The notes: a model not told the origin generated them from the letters alone. A stretch of DNA of 64,000 nt from Roseinatronobacter thiooxidans (GCF_001870675.1 NZ_MEHT01000017.1:107326-171325); one strand, 5' to 3'. Positions 45,359 to 55,080 are shown, counted from the stretch's first letter. A program made the numbers and translations.

Positions 45359-46570
45359 ATGAAGACAGATTTGAAACGGGCGAAAGACGCGTCAGCCACA
45401 GGCGACCGCCTGCCCCCCATGATGCAGTTTCACGATGTGCTGATAGACCGGGCCGCGAACCGGCAGGTGCCCGGTGCTGCATGGCCTGATTTTGACACAC
45501 AGTTTCATGCGCGATTGCTGCGGCGGGGGCGGGTGGTGTGCACAGCCCCCAAAATCGACGCAGCCGCTGCCGAGACGCAGGAAAACCCGGTGATTTTCGC
45601 GTCGGTCTATGAAAACCATTTTGGGCATCTGACAGCGGAAACTGTGCCGCGATTGCCCCAAGCGCTTGCAGAATGTGGTGATCTGCCGTTGGTCTTTACG
45701 CGGATGCGAGCAGATCAATCCACGGGGCGGTCTGTCATGTTCAATGCGGTTATGGACTGGCTGGATATCCCCCAGAGCCAGATCCACTTTGTCGAGCGCC
45801 CGACGCTGTTTCGACAGGTGCATATCGCGGCACAGGGCGAACATCTGGATGGGCCAAGAACACCTTCGGAATACCTTGACCTGCTGGAACAGCGGGTCGC
45901 GCGGAAATTGCCCGTGCGCCCCCCCAAGGGGGTGGCATTCGTCACCCGTGCAGGGCTGGACCACAAGATGGGGGCCCATGCGGCAGAGCGGTATCTGGTC
46001 TCATGCCTGCGCGATCTTGGGGTGCGGATCATCTATCCTGAAGCCTTGCTGCTGCGTGAACAGATGCGGCTTTACGCCCGCGCGAAGCATCTGGTCTTTT
46101 CCGAAGGGTCGGCCATTCACGGACGCCAGCTTATCGGGCGGGTAGACCAGAGCATTTCCATTCTTCGGCGGCGGCGGGGCAGCAATATGGCACGCGGCCA
46201 GATGGCGCCGCGCTGTTCCAGCCTGAATTATGTCCCCTGTTTCGGTGGCGCATTGCATCTGACCAATCGGGGCGGGGCCAGCCTGCATTGGGCGATGAAA
46301 AGCTTTTACAATATCGACGCGTTGCATGGCTTCTTTGCAGATTTGGGGCTTCCGCTGGCGCAGGTCTGGTCGCAAAGCAAATACCGTGACATCCGCGATC
46401 AAGATGTGCTTGGCTGGGTCTTTGCGATGTATGACCCGCGCAACGAGCCGTGGTTGCGGCCTGCCAATAGCGATGACTATCTGCTGGACCAGTTTCCCGC
46501 GCTGCATCTGGGCCATCTTCAGGATCAGGCCGCAGCCCTTATAAAAGCGCGCAAAGTGGCGTTGCGCTAA
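45359..46570 (+). CDS. GT61-like glycosyltransferase (DUF563)
   Basis: 403 residues. The middle has ENHFGHLTAETVPRLPQAL, the conserved first motif of the glycosyltransferase 61 family, and the C-terminal half has VAFVTRAGLDHKMGAHAAE and KHLVFSEGSAIHGRQLI, matching its nucleotide-sugar-binding side. No signal peptide, so probably cytoplasmic. In Rhodobacterales such enzymes are common in polysaccharide synthesis but often, as here, lie alone. It is the first gene to the right of the integrated element. Acceptor and donor are unknown. Confidence 0.75.
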   Translation: MKTDLKRAKDASATGDRLPPMMQFHDVLIDRAANRQVPGAAWPDFDTQFHARLLRRGRVVCTAPKIDAAAAETQENPVIFASVYENHFGHLTAETVPRLPQALAECGDLPLVFTRMRADQSTGRSVMFNAVMDWLDIPQSQIHFVERPTLFRQVHIAAQGEHLDGPRTPSEYLDLLEQRVARKLPVRPPKGVAFVTRAGLDHKMGAHAAERYLVSCLRDLGVRIIYPEALLLREQMRLYARAKHLVFSEGSAIHGRQLIGRVDQSISILRRRRGSNMARGQMAPRCSSLNYVPCFGGALHLTNRGGASLHWAMKSFYNIDALHGFFADLGLPLAQVWSQSKYRDIRDQDVLGWVFAMYDPRNEPWLRPANSDDYLLDQFPALHLGHLQDQAAALIKARKVALR

Positions 46571-46721
46571 GGCCGCTTGCTATGGCGTCTCAGGCTTGTG
46601 GCGCGCAAGCTTCGCCGCGATGCAGCGATTTCGCCTTGACATTATCTTGCGCGTAACGCATCCAAAACTGCAAGAAAATTACCAGACCCTTCTGCGGGTT
46701 GTGATGATACAGGAGCCGATC

Positions 46722-48695
46722 ATGTCCGACGCCACGCCCTTGAAAGACAAGCCCTGGCTGTTCCGCACCTATGCTGGGCATTCCACCGCCAAGGCGTCAA
46801 ACGCGTTGTATCGCAACAACCTGTCCAAGGGCCAAACCGGCCTGTCAGTGGCCTTCGATCTGCCCACCCAGACGGGCTATGACAGCGACCACAAGCTGGC
46901 GCGTGGCGAGGTTGGCAAAGTGGGGGTTCCCGTCGCGCATCTGGGCGATATGCGGATGCTGTTCGACAATATCCCGCTGGAACAGATGAACACCTCAATG
47001 ACGATCAACGCGACAGCGCCGTGGTTGCTGGCGCTGTATATTGCTGTGGCGCAAGAGCAGGGCGCGGATATCTCGCAACTCAATGGCACAGTGCAGAACG
47101 ACCTGATCAAGGAATATCTGTCGCGCGGCACCTATATCTGCCCGCCAGAGCCGTCCTTGCGCATGATCACCGATGTCGCGGCCTATACCCGCGAACACCT
47201 GCCCAAGTGGAACCCGATGAATGTCTGCTCGTACCATTTGCAGGAAGCGGGCGCCACGCCGCAGCAGGAACTGGCATTCGCGCTGGCCACCGCTTGCGCG
47301 GTGCTGGATGACTTGAAAACCAAGGTGCCTGCGCAGCATTTCCCCCAGATGGTGGGGCGGATCTCGTTCTTTGTGAATGCAGGCATCCGCTTTGTGACTG
47401 AACTGTGCAAGATGCGCGCCTTTGTCGATCTGTGGGACGAGATTTGCCGCGACCGCTATGGGATCGAGGACGCGAAATATCGCCGGTTTCGCTATGGCGT
47501 GCAGGTCAACTCGCTTGGCCTGACCGAGCAGCAGCCGGAGAACAATGTCTACCGTATCCTGATCGAGGCGCTGGCGGTGACGCTGTCCAAGAAAGCCCGC
47601 TGCCGCGCGCTGCAACTGCCTGCATGGAATGAAGCGCTTGGCCTGCCGCGTCCATGGGACCAGCAATGGTCGCTGCGCCTGCAACAGGTGCTGGCCTATG
47701 AAACCGATTTGCTGGAATTCGATGACCTGTTCGACAATAACCCAGCAATTGAACGTAAAGTCGCCGCCCTGATGGAGGGTGCGCGCGAGGAACTGGCCCG
47801 CATTGACGAGATGGGCGGCGCGGTCAAATCCATCGAATACATGAAATCACGGCTGGTCGAGGCGAATGCCGAACGCATCAGCGGCATCGAATCGGGCGCA
47901 ACTGTGGTGGTTGGGGTGAACAAATTTACCACGACCGAACCCTCACCCCTGACCACAGGCGAGGGGGCGATCATGGTTGCGGACCCCAAGGCCGAGGCTG
48001 ACCAGATTGCGCGTCTGGATGCATGGCGCGCCGCGCGTGACGAAGGGGCGGTGCGCGCTGCATTGGCCGATTTACGCGACGCCGCGCGCACGGGCGTGAA
48101 TGTCATGCCAGCGTCAATCGCGGCGGCAAAGGCAGGGGCCACGACAGGCGAGTGGGGCGAGACAGTGCGCGCCGCCTTTGGCCAGTACCGCGCGCCCACA
48201 GGTGTCAGCCGCGCGCCGTCAAACCGGACAGAGGGGCTGGAGCCTGTGCGCGAGGCTGTCGATGCTGTCAGCGCCAAACTGGGACGCAAACTGAAATTCG
48301 TCGTCGGCAAGCCGGGGCTGGACGGGCATTCCAACGGGGCCGAGCAGATTGCCGCGCGTGCCCGCGATTGCGGGATGGATATTCACTATGAAGGCATCCG
48401 CCTGACCCCTGCCGAAATCGTCACGGCGGTGCGTGACGAAGATGCGCATGTGGTGGGCCTGTCGATCCTGTCGGGCAGCCATATGCCGCTTATGGAAGAG
48501 CTGATGCAGTTGATGCAGGCCGAGGGCTTGGGCCATGTGCCGGTGATTGTGGGCGGGATTATCCCGGAGGATGACGCCGCCAAGCTGCGCGCAATGGGCG
48601 TGGCGCAAGTCTACACGCCGAAAGATTTCCAGCTGAACACCATCATGATGGATATTGTCGCATTGGTGGACCGCGACGCGATTGCTGCACAATAG
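46722..48695 (+). CDS. ecm: Ethylmalonyl-CoA mutase
   Basis: Coenzyme B12-dependent conversion of (2R)-ethylmalonyl-CoA to (2S)-methylsuccinyl-CoA in the ethylmalonyl-CoA pathway. 657 residues. The N-terminal domain has FRTYAGHSTAKASN and LPTQTGYDSDH; the C-terminal B12 domain has the base-off motif D-x-H-x2-G within KPGLDGHSNGAEQ near residue 532. The length (well below the ~710 of methylmalonyl-CoA mutase) and the N-terminus favour Ecm. The ATG at 46722 follows AGGAG. It works in series with Ccr encoded at 4.6 kb, although the genes are not adjacent. Confidence 0.93.
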   Translation: MSDATPLKDKPWLFRTYAGHSTAKASNALYRNNLSKGQTGLSVAFDLPTQTGYDSDHKLARGEVGKVGVPVAHLGDMRMLFDNIPLEQMNTSMTINATAPWLLALYIAVAQEQGADISQLNGTVQNDLIKEYLSRGTYICPPEPSLRMITDVAAYTREHLPKWNPMNVCSYHLQEAGATPQQELAFALATACAVLDDLKTKVPAQHFPQMVGRISFFVNAGIRFVTELCKMRAFVDLWDEICRDRYGIEDAKYRRFRYGVQVNSLGLTEQQPENNVYRILIEALAVTLSKKARCRALQLPAWNEALGLPRPWDQQWSLRLQQVLAYETDLLEFDDLFDNNPAIERKVAALMEGAREELARIDEMGGAVKSIEYMKSRLVEANAERISGIESGATVVVGVNKFTTTEPSPLTTGEGAIMVADPKAEADQIARLDAWRAARDEGAVRAALADLRDAARTGVNVMPASIAAAKAGATTGEWGETVRAAFGQYRAPTGVSRAPSNRTEGLEPVREAVDAVSAKLGRKLKFVVGKPGLDGHSNGAEQIAARARDCGMDIHYEGIRLTPAEIVTAVRDEDAHVVGLSILSGSHMPLMEELMQLMQAEGLGHVPVIVGGIIPEDDAAKLRAMGVAQVYTPKDFQLNTIMMDIVALVDRDAIAAQ

Positions 48696-48705
48696 GCAAG
48701 GGGGG

Positions 48706-48741
48706 GCCGCCCTTGGGGGGATTGACCCCCCTGCGGGCGGC
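48706..48741 (+). terminator. Inverted repeat after ecm
   Basis: Nested stem: GCCGCCC (48706-48712) with GGGCGGC (48735-48741), and inside it GGGGGG (48715-48720) with CCCCCC (48726-48731). It lies ten bases after the ecm stop. No T-run follows, so termination is plausible but not certain. Confidence 0.55.
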
Positions 48742-48858
48742 ATTGCCATGGCGCGCCAGATGCGCTGCGCCAGAATGCCCGCGCTGCGACCCGTAGGGCA
48801 GGTTGACTTTGGCCGCGTGCCGCCCGAAAACTCTGCTTTTTGACGGGCAGGCGCGGTT

Positions 48859-49473
48859 ATGGTGGCAAGTGTTTTTGCTGGGTTTTTCTCGGGTCTGGGG
48901 CTGATTGCGGCCATCGGGGCGCAGAATGCCTTTGTGTTGCGCCAAGGGGTGCGGCGCGAGCATGTGGGCGTTGTGGTGCTGATCTGTGCGCTGTCCGATG
49001 CGATTCTGGTGGCGCTTGGCGTGGCCGGTGCGCAAGTGTTGACAGCCACACTCCCGGGTTTTCAGGTGTTCATGCTATGGGGCGGCGTCGGATTTCTGCT
49101 GGTCTATGGTGCCTTGCGCTTTCGCGCGGCTTGGCAAGGCGGGGCCGCGCTGGTCTCGATGGCGGCGGCGCGCGCGCCTTTGGGAAGGGTTGTGGCGACA
49201 GCACTGGCCTTCACATGGCTTAATCCGCATGTCTATCTGGACACAGTCGCGCTGTTGGGCGCGTTGTCGATGCAATATGCGCCGTATCATTGGGGCTTTG
49301 GGGCAGGGGCGATCCTGTCGTCTTTCGCCTTCTTCACCGCATTGGGATATGGGGCACGGATGCTGGCCCCTGTGCTTGCGCGCCCAAGGGCCTGGGTGGT
49401 GCTGGAGGGTGCGATCGGGGTAATCATGTGGGCGATCGCCGCCGGGCTTGCGCTGCGCGCACTTGGGGGCTGA
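48859..49473 (+). CDS. LysE/ArgO family amino-acid exporter
   Basis: 204 residues, inner membrane, five to six predicted helices. The N-terminal GLGLIAAIGAQNAFVLRQGVRREH is the LysE/ArgO signature, and FTWLNPHVYLDTVALLG is the second conserved motif. Members export basic amino acids such as lysine and arginine; substrate is inferred from family. It follows ecm by 163 bases and is probably transcribed by itself. Confidence 0.88.
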   Translation: MVASVFAGFFSGLGLIAAIGAQNAFVLRQGVRREHVGVVVLICALSDAILVALGVAGAQVLTATLPGFQVFMLWGGVGFLLVYGALRFRAAWQGGAALVSMAAARAPLGRVVATALAFTWLNPHVYLDTVALLGALSMQYAPYHWGFGAGAILSSFAFFTALGYGARMLAPVLARPRAWVVLEGAIGVIMWAIAAGLALRALGG

Positions 49474-49495
49474 AGTTTTTCTTGCGTTTTGTGAA

Positions 49496-49518
49496 ATTGG
49501 TAATATTATTTTACCAAT
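49496..49518. promoter_or_regulatory. Palindrome upstream of glcD, candidate operator
   Basis: ATTGGTAA (49496-49503) and TTACCAAT (49511-49518) are perfect inverted repeats with seven bases between, 20 bases before the glcD ATG. The GGT..ACC arms recall sites of FadR-type GntR regulators such as GlcC, although those usually have closer half-sites. A repressor bound here would block translation start and transcription of glcDEF. Confidence 0.5.
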
Positions 49519-49538
49519 CACGACGGGAGGGTCTGATC

Positions 49539-50972
49539 ATGGAAATGCCGATACCGAATGCCGCTGTCATGTCAAAGCGCGACAGGGTGCTTGCGCGGCT
49601 GGCGCAGGTGGTGCCCAGCGAGGCGCTGATCACTGACGAGGCCGAGCGGCGCGCCTATGAATGCGACGCGCTGACGGCCTATCGCTGCATCCCTCTTGCG
49701 GTGACATTGCCAACAACCACGCAAGAAGTATCGGACATATTGCGCATTTGCCATGAAGAAGATGTGCCTGTGGTGCCGCGCGGGTCTGGCACTTCGCTGG
49801 CGGGGGGTGCATTGCCGACAGCGGATTCGGTTATTCTGGGTGTGGCGCGCATGCGCGACATGCTGGAGGTGAATTATGCCGACCGCTATGTTCGTGTGCA
49901 GACCGGCATGACCAATCTGGCCGTCACCGGCGAGGTCGAGAGTGACGGGTTCTTTTACGCGCCCGACCCAAGCAGCCAGTTGGCCTGCGCGATTGCGGGC
50001 AATATCGCCATGAATTCGGGCGGGGCGCATTGCCTGAAATACGGGGTGACAACCAATAACCTGCTGGGGGTCACGATTGTGCAGATGGATGGCACTGTGC
50101 TGGAAATTGGCGGCGCGCATCTGGATGCCGCGGGCTATGACCTGCTGGGCGTGATTTGCGGGTCAGAAGGGCAGCTGGGCGTGGTCACAGAAGCCACCTT
50201 GCGCATTCTGCCCAAACCCGAAGGCGCGCGCCCTGTCCTGATGGGCTTTGACAGCAACGAGGTTGCGGGGGAATGCGTGTCCGACATCATCAAGGCGGGC
50301 GTGCTGCCTGTGGCGATCGAATTCATGGACCGCCCCTGCATCCGCGCCTGCGAGGATTTCGCCCATGCAGGCTACCCCGATTGCGAGGCGCTGCTGATTG
50401 TCGAGGTTGAGGGATCGGCTGCGGAGATTGACGAGCAGCTTGGCGTGATCAAGCAGATTGCGCGCCGCCATAACCCTGTCGAGCTGCGCGAAAGCCAGTC
50501 CGAGGAGGAGAGCAAGAAAATCTGGCTGGGGCGCAAATCGGCCTTCGGGGCGATGGGGCAGATCAATGACTATATGTGCCTTGATGGCACGATCCCTGTG
50601 TCCAGCCTGCCCTTTGTGTTGCGCCGGATTGGCGAGATGTCGAAGGAATTCGGCCTTGATGTGGCCAATGTGTTCCATGCGGGCGATGGCAATATGCACC
50701 CGCTGATCCTGTTCGATGCCAATAAACCCGGTGATCTGGAACTGTGCGAGGAATTCGGCGCGGAAATCCTGAAACTCTGCGTCGAGGCAGGCGGTTGCCT
50801 GACAGGCGAGCATGGGGTGGGGATTGAAAAGCGCGATCTGATGAGCGTGCAATTCGCGCCCGAGGATCTGGAAGCGCAGATGCGCGTCAAGGATGTCTTC
50901 GACCCCAAATGGCTGTTGAACCCCGCCAAGGTGTTTCCGTTGGGTGCCAGCGCCGGGCGGCGGGCGGCGTAA
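49539..50972 (+). CDS. glcD: Glycolate oxidase subunit GlcD
   Basis: FAD-dependent subunit that oxidises glycolate (and often D-lactate) to glyoxylate. 477 residues. FAD_binding_4 motif VVPRGSGTSLAGGALP is near residues 77-92; NSGGAHCLKYGVT and the C-terminal NVFHAGDGNMHPL and GEHGVGIEKRDLM are typical of GlcD. The ATG at 49539 follows GGGAGG. First gene of glcDEF. Confidence 0.94.
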   Translation: MEMPIPNAAVMSKRDRVLARLAQVVPSEALITDEAERRAYECDALTAYRCIPLAVTLPTTTQEVSDILRICHEEDVPVVPRGSGTSLAGGALPTADSVILGVARMRDMLEVNYADRYVRVQTGMTNLAVTGEVESDGFFYAPDPSSQLACAIAGNIAMNSGGAHCLKYGVTTNNLLGVTIVQMDGTVLEIGGAHLDAAGYDLLGVICGSEGQLGVVTEATLRILPKPEGARPVLMGFDSNEVAGECVSDIIKAGVLPVAIEFMDRPCIRACEDFAHAGYPDCEALLIVEVEGSAAEIDEQLGVIKQIARRHNPVELRESQSEEESKKIWLGRKSAFGAMGQINDYMCLDGTIPVSSLPFVLRRIGEMSKEFGLDVANVFHAGDGNMHPLILFDANKPGDLELCEEFGAEILKLCVEAGGCLTGEHGVGIEKRDLMSVQFAPEDLEAQMRVKDVFDPKWLLNPAKVFPLGASAGRRAA

Positions 50973-51058
50973 GGGGGCGTTGCCCCCTCTGGGCGCGAAA
51001 GCGCCCATTCACCCCCAGAGTATTTGCAGCAAGAAAATGCCCCTGACGGGCACAAGGG
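50973..51058. repeat. Intergenic GC-rich hairpin repeat between glcD and glcE
   Basis: Three stems: GGGGGC (50973-50978)/GCCCCC (50982-50987), GGGCGC (50991-50996)/GCGCCC (51001-51006) and the enclosing CTCTGGG (50987-50993)/CCCAGAG (51014-51020). The tail TATTTGCAGCAAGAAAATG follows. A related arrangement is at 22755-22815. This type of palindrome plus tail recurs between genes in Rhodobacteraceae as far as I recall. It may reduce read-through into glcE. Confidence 0.6.
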
Positions 51059-51073
51059 ATGGAGGACAGGCCC

Positions 51074-52165
51074 ATGCAGCCTGAAAGCGAGCGAGAGCTG
51101 TCTGAGATGGTGCGCGCGGCCACGGGCGCATTGCGCATCTGTGGCGGGGGCACACGCGCGATTGGCCGGCCTGTTCTGGGCGAGGTATTGTCGACCACGG
51201 GGCTGACGGGGATCACGCTATACGAGCCGGGGGCGCTAACGCTGGTGGCACAGGCAGGCACACCGCTGGCCGAGGTGGAGGCCGCACTTGCCGCTGAGGG
51301 CCAGCGGCTGGCATTCGAGCCGATGGATATGCGCGCCCTTCTGGGCCGCGAGGGCACGCCGACTGTGGGCGGTATGGTGGCGGCCAATGCCTCTGGCCCG
51401 CGGCGGGTGCAGGTGGGGGCGTGCCGGGACAGCCTGATCGGGGTGCGCTTTGTCGATGGCAAAGGCGAGGTGATCAAGAACGGGGGGCGGGTGATGAAGA
51501 ATGTCACCGGCTATGATCTGGTCAAGCTGATGGCAGGAAGTTGGGGCACTTTGGGTGTGCTGACAGAGTGTTCCTTCAAGCTGTTGCCGATCCCCGAGAC
51601 GCAGGCGACATTGGTGAGTGACGAGATGACACCCGAGGGGGCTGTTGCGACCATGTCGCGCGCGCTGACCACCCCGTTCGAGGTGAACGGGGCCGCGCGC
51701 GGGGCCGATGGCCGCGTGTATCTGCGCATGGAGGGGTTTGCGAAACAGGTGGCCTATCGCAGGCAGGCTTTGACCGATGCTTTGGGCGGCGCGTGGCAGG
51801 TGTTGGAGCATGCCGCGAGTGTGGCACAGTGGCAAAGCTTGCGCGATGTCATGGCCTTTGCCGACCAGCCGGGCGATGTCTGGCGCGTATCTGTGAAGCC
51901 GTCAGATGCGGCAGCGGTGGTTGCGCGCGCCGATTGTCCAGTGGCAATGGATTGGGGCGGCGGCCTGATCTGGGCCCTTGTGCCAGAGGGGTGTGATTTG
52001 CGCAGCCGTCTTGGCACATTTTCAGGCCATGCGACATTGATCCGCGGCAGCGATGCCGCGCTGCCTGTCTTTCACCCTGAACCCGCACCCGTTGCCGCGC
52101 TTGCACAAGGGTTGCGCGCGAAATTCGACCCGCGCGGCGTGTTGAACCCCGGATTGATGGGATAA
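51074..52165 (+). CDS. glcE: Glycolate oxidase subunit GlcE
   Basis: 363 residues, a second FAD-binding subunit of glycolate oxidase. It has TVGGMVAANASGPRRVQVGACRD and FVDGKGEVIKNGGRVMKNVTGYDL, both diagnostic for GlcE. The ATG at 51074 is preferred over that at 51059 since GGAGG lies eight bases before it. It follows glcD with about 100 bases that hold a GC-rich repeat. It is followed by glcF after six bases. Confidence 0.92.
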   Translation: MQPESERELSEMVRAATGALRICGGGTRAIGRPVLGEVLSTTGLTGITLYEPGALTLVAQAGTPLAEVEAALAAEGQRLAFEPMDMRALLGREGTPTVGGMVAANASGPRRVQVGACRDSLIGVRFVDGKGEVIKNGGRVMKNVTGYDLVKLMAGSWGTLGVLTECSFKLLPIPETQATLVSDEMTPEGAVATMSRALTTPFEVNGAARGADGRVYLRMEGFAKQVAYRRQALTDALGGAWQVLEHAASVAQWQSLRDVMAFADQPGDVWRVSVKPSDAAAVVARADCPVAMDWGGGLIWALVPEGCDLRSRLGTFSGHATLIRGSDAALPVFHPEPAPVAALAQGLRAKFDPRGVLNPGLMG

Positions 52166-52171
52166 ACGACC

Positions 52172-53488
52172 ATGCAGACCACCTTTACCCCTGAACAGTT
52201 GCAAGACCCCGCCATCCAGCGGTCCAACGAAGTGTTGCGCACATGTGTGCATTGCGGGTTTTGCACCGCCACATGCCCGACCTATGCCATTCTTGGTGAT
52301 GAATTGGACAGCCCGCGCGGGCGTATCTACATGATCAAGGATATGCTGGAGAAGGGGCGGCCCGCCGATGAGAAGACCGTCAAGCATATTGACCGGTGCC
52401 TGTCCTGTCTGGCCTGCATGACGACCTGCCCCTCGGGGGTGCATTATATGCATCTGGTCGATCATGCGCGCGAATATATTGAACAGACCTATAAGCGCCC
52501 GCTGTCCGACCGCGCCTTGCGCTGGGTGCTGGCGCGCATTCTGCCCTATCCGACACGGTTCCGGCTGGCCCTGCTGGGCGCAAAGATCGGGCGGCCCTTT
52601 GCGGGGCTGATGCCTGATGCGCGGCTGCGCGCCATGCTGGAGATGGCACCGAAAACCATTCCGCCTGTCAGCCGCAATGACGACCCGCAAGTGTTTGCGC
52701 CGCAAGGTGACAAACGAATGCGCGTGGCCCTGATGACGGGCTGCGCGCAGCGCGCGCTGAACACCGACATCAATGATGCGACAATCCGCCTTCTGCGCCG
52801 CTTGGGCGCAGAGGTGGTGATTGCCGAAGGGCAGGGGTGTTGTGGCGCGTTGACCCATCATATGGGCAAGACCGAAGAAAGCCATGCCACGGCTGCCAAG
52901 AACATTCGCGCATGGCACCGCGAGATGCAGGGCGCGGGGCTGGATGCGATCGTGATCAATACCAGCGGGTGCGGCACAACGGTCAAGGATTATGGCCATA
53001 TGTTCCGCAATGAACCCTTGGCCGCAGAGGCGGCAGCGGTTGCTGGCATTGCCATGGATGTGTCGGAAGTGCTGGTCAAGCTTGGCCTGCCCGAAGGCAA
53101 GAAACAGGGGCTGAAAGTGGCCTATCATGCCGCCTGTTCGCTGCAACACGGCCAACAGATCAAGACCTATCCGAAAGACCTGCTGCGCCGCGCGGGGTTC
53201 GAGGTGGTCGAGCCGAAAGACAGCCATCTGTGTTGCGGCTCTGCTGGGACGTATAATCTGATGCAGCCTGAAATCTCGAAGCAGCTCAAGGCGCGCAAGG
53301 TCGAGACACTGGAAGCGAAAGCCCCTGATGTGATCGCCGCAGGCAATATCGGCTGTATGATGCAGATTGGCAGCGGCACGCAACTGCCGGTGGTGCATAC
53401 AGTTGAATTGCTGGACTGGGCGACGGGCGGGCCTGTGCCGCGCGCTTTAACCAAGGACGGCGAAATGCAGGTTCCCTTGTTGCGCTAG
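52172..53488 (+). CDS. glcF: Glycolate oxidase iron-sulfur subunit GlcF
   Basis: 438 residues. Two 4Fe-4S cluster motifs occur in the N-terminal part, CVHCGFCTATCPTY near residues 25-38 and CLSCLACMTTCPSG near residues 76-89. Two CCG domains follow, with GCCGALTHHMGK and CCGSAGTYN. It carries electrons from the flavin subunits to the membrane quinone pool. Last gene of glcDEF. Confidence 0.95.
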   Translation: MQTTFTPEQLQDPAIQRSNEVLRTCVHCGFCTATCPTYAILGDELDSPRGRIYMIKDMLEKGRPADEKTVKHIDRCLSCLACMTTCPSGVHYMHLVDHAREYIEQTYKRPLSDRALRWVLARILPYPTRFRLALLGAKIGRPFAGLMPDARLRAMLEMAPKTIPPVSRNDDPQVFAPQGDKRMRVALMTGCAQRALNTDINDATIRLLRRLGAEVVIAEGQGCCGALTHHMGKTEESHATAAKNIRAWHREMQGAGLDAIVINTSGCGTTVKDYGHMFRNEPLAAEAAAVAGIAMDVSEVLVKLGLPEGKKQGLKVAYHAACSLQHGQQIKTYPKDLLRRAGFEVVEPKDSHLCCGSAGTYNLMQPEISKQLKARKVETLEAKAPDVIAAGNIGCMMQIGSGTQLPVVHTVELLDWATGGPVPRALTKDGEMQVPLLR

Positions 53489-53560
53489 CCTTGCCTGCCG
53501 CGCCATGTTGCTGCCATAGTCGCGTACTATGAAAGTATCGGGCTTTCTGCGGAGGGGTGC

Positions 53561-54391
53561 ATGATCAGGCAGTTTCTTTTGGCATGTGGTGTGGCCTTGT
53601 GCGCTGCTGTTCCCGGCGTTGCGCAAGATAAACCCTTGCAAATGCTGGAAACAAACCTGCAGGCGCAGGGCTGGCAAGCGGTTGGCCGTATCGATATCGG
53701 GGGCACGGGCTTTTGTACCGGGGCGCTGATTTCAGACCGGCTGGTTCTGACAGCCGCGCATTGCTTGTTTGACCGTGACAGCGGCATGCGGTTTCCAGAT
53801 GAAGAGCTTTTGTTTCGCGCAGGGTTTCGCAATGGCCGCGCCGCCGCAGAGGGGCGGGTGTACCGCTCTGTCGTGCATCCGCGCTACGCGCCGCGCGGTG
53901 GTTCGGGCATGGAAAATGTATCGCATGATCTGGCATTGCTGGAACTGATACATCCGATCCGGAATATGGGTGTTGTCCCCTTCGATGTGTTTTCCGAGCC
54001 TCGCAGGGGCGATCAGGTCGGGGTTGTGTCTTATGCGCGGGAAAGACTGGAAGCACCCGCCTTGCAAGAACGATGCCGCGTGTTGGACCGTGACACAACC
54101 GGGGTGCTGATGATGTCATGTTCGGTCGATTTCGGGTCGTCAGGGGCGCCCGTTTTTGCCATGTCACATGGGCGGCCGCATATTGTATCGGTGGTATCGG
54201 CGAAAGGGTCGGCGCATCTGCAAGGCCAGATTTCTGATATCTCGCTTGGGGTGTCGCTGGGTGCGCGGCTGGATATTTTGCGTGCCGCACTCGAATCGCG
54301 CGATCGCCGCTTCATTCAAGCCCCGTCCGCCGACAACCCGCAACCCCGCGTCATGAGCAGTGGCGGCGGTGCCAGATTCATGCGCCCGTAA
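53561..54391 (+). CDS. Secreted trypsin-like serine protease (S1 family)
   Basis: 276 residues with a signal peptide (residues 1-21, ending GVAQD). The catalytic triad can be read: His in LTAAHCLFD near residue 67, Asp in SHDLALLEL near residue 124, and Ser in DFGSSGAPVF near residue 195. The protein is short, with no PDZ domain, so it is unlike DegP. The last ~35 residues are Pro/Gly-rich. Periplasmic or secreted; substrate unknown. It stands alone between glcF and the heat-shock gene. Confidence 0.85.
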   Translation: MIRQFLLACGVALCAAVPGVAQDKPLQMLETNLQAQGWQAVGRIDIGGTGFCTGALISDRLVLTAAHCLFDRDSGMRFPDEELLFRAGFRNGRAAAEGRVYRSVVHPRYAPRGGSGMENVSHDLALLELIHPIRNMGVVPFDVFSEPRRGDQVGVVSYARERLEAPALQERCRVLDRDTTGVLMMSCSVDFGSSGAPVFAMSHGRPHIVSVVSAKGSAHLQGQISDISLGVSLGARLDILRAALESRDRRFIQAPSADNPQPRVMSSGGGARFMRP

Positions 54392-54584
54392 GCTGCGGTG
54401 GCGGGCGGCTGAAAACCGGATTGATTTGCAAGTTTTGCACCATCGGTGGTCTTGAAATTCGCAGCGCCCCTTCCCAATTCTGCGATAGCCGCAAGGTGCC
54501 ATGTTTGGGCCTGTTGGCAATTCGGTGCACCTGTCCAGACCGGAGGGTGTGTAATCTTGTATCGCTTCTGAATGGAGGATGCTT

Positions 54585-55058
54585 ATGCGTCGATTTGATC
54601 CTGCTCCGCTTTATCGTGCCTCAATCGGGTTTGACCGTATGGCCGATATGTTAGACCGTGCTATGGCCACGGACCTGCAAGCCCCCAGTTACCCACCCTA
54701 TAATATCGAGAAAACCGCCGAAAATGCCTATCGCATTTCGATTGCCGTGGCGGGCTTTTCCCCAGATGATTTGCTGGTCGAGGTGCGGGAAAACGCGCTG
54801 GTTGTGACAGGGCGTTCCAGCGAAGAGACCGATACCCGCGAATACCTGCATCGCGGAATCGCGCGACGTGCCTTTGAACGCCGCTTTCAGCTGGCAGATC
54901 ATGTGCGCGTCAAAGGGGCTATGCACCGCGACGGCATGCTGCATGTCGATCTGCTGCGCGAATTGCCGGAAATGCTGAAGCCACGCCAGATCGAAATCAT
55001 CAGGGCTGATGAACGGCTGGTCGAGGACAAGTCAGGCCAATCGCAAACTGTCGGATGA
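54585..55058 (+). CDS. Small heat-shock protein (Hsp20/IbpA family)
   Basis: 157 residues. The N-terminus RRFDPAPLYRASIGFDRMADML and the alpha-crystallin core (NAYRISIAVAGFSPDDLLVEV; ALVVTGR; FERRFQLADHVRVKGA; GMLHVDLLRELPE) match class A alphaproteobacterial Hsp20. It acts as an ATP-independent holdase. The ATG at 54585 is chosen because GGAGG lies upstream at good spacing, while the ATG six bases earlier overlaps that site. A ROSE-type thermosensor in the leader is possible for this family but I cannot show one here. Confidence 0.92.
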   Translation: MRRFDPAPLYRASIGFDRMADMLDRAMATDLQAPSYPPYNIEKTAENAYRISIAVAGFSPDDLLVEVRENALVVTGRSSEETDTREYLHRGIARRAFERRFQLADHVRVKGAMHRDGMLHVDLLRELPEMLKPRQIEIIRADERLVEDKSGQSQTVG

Positions 55059-55080
55059 TCGCGGCCAGATAGGTGAAAAT

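Noticed and set aside
45123..45500. 125-codon minus-strand frame starting inside the GT61 gene and running to attR
   Set aside because: No ribosome site, random-looking composition, and antisense to a well-supported gene.
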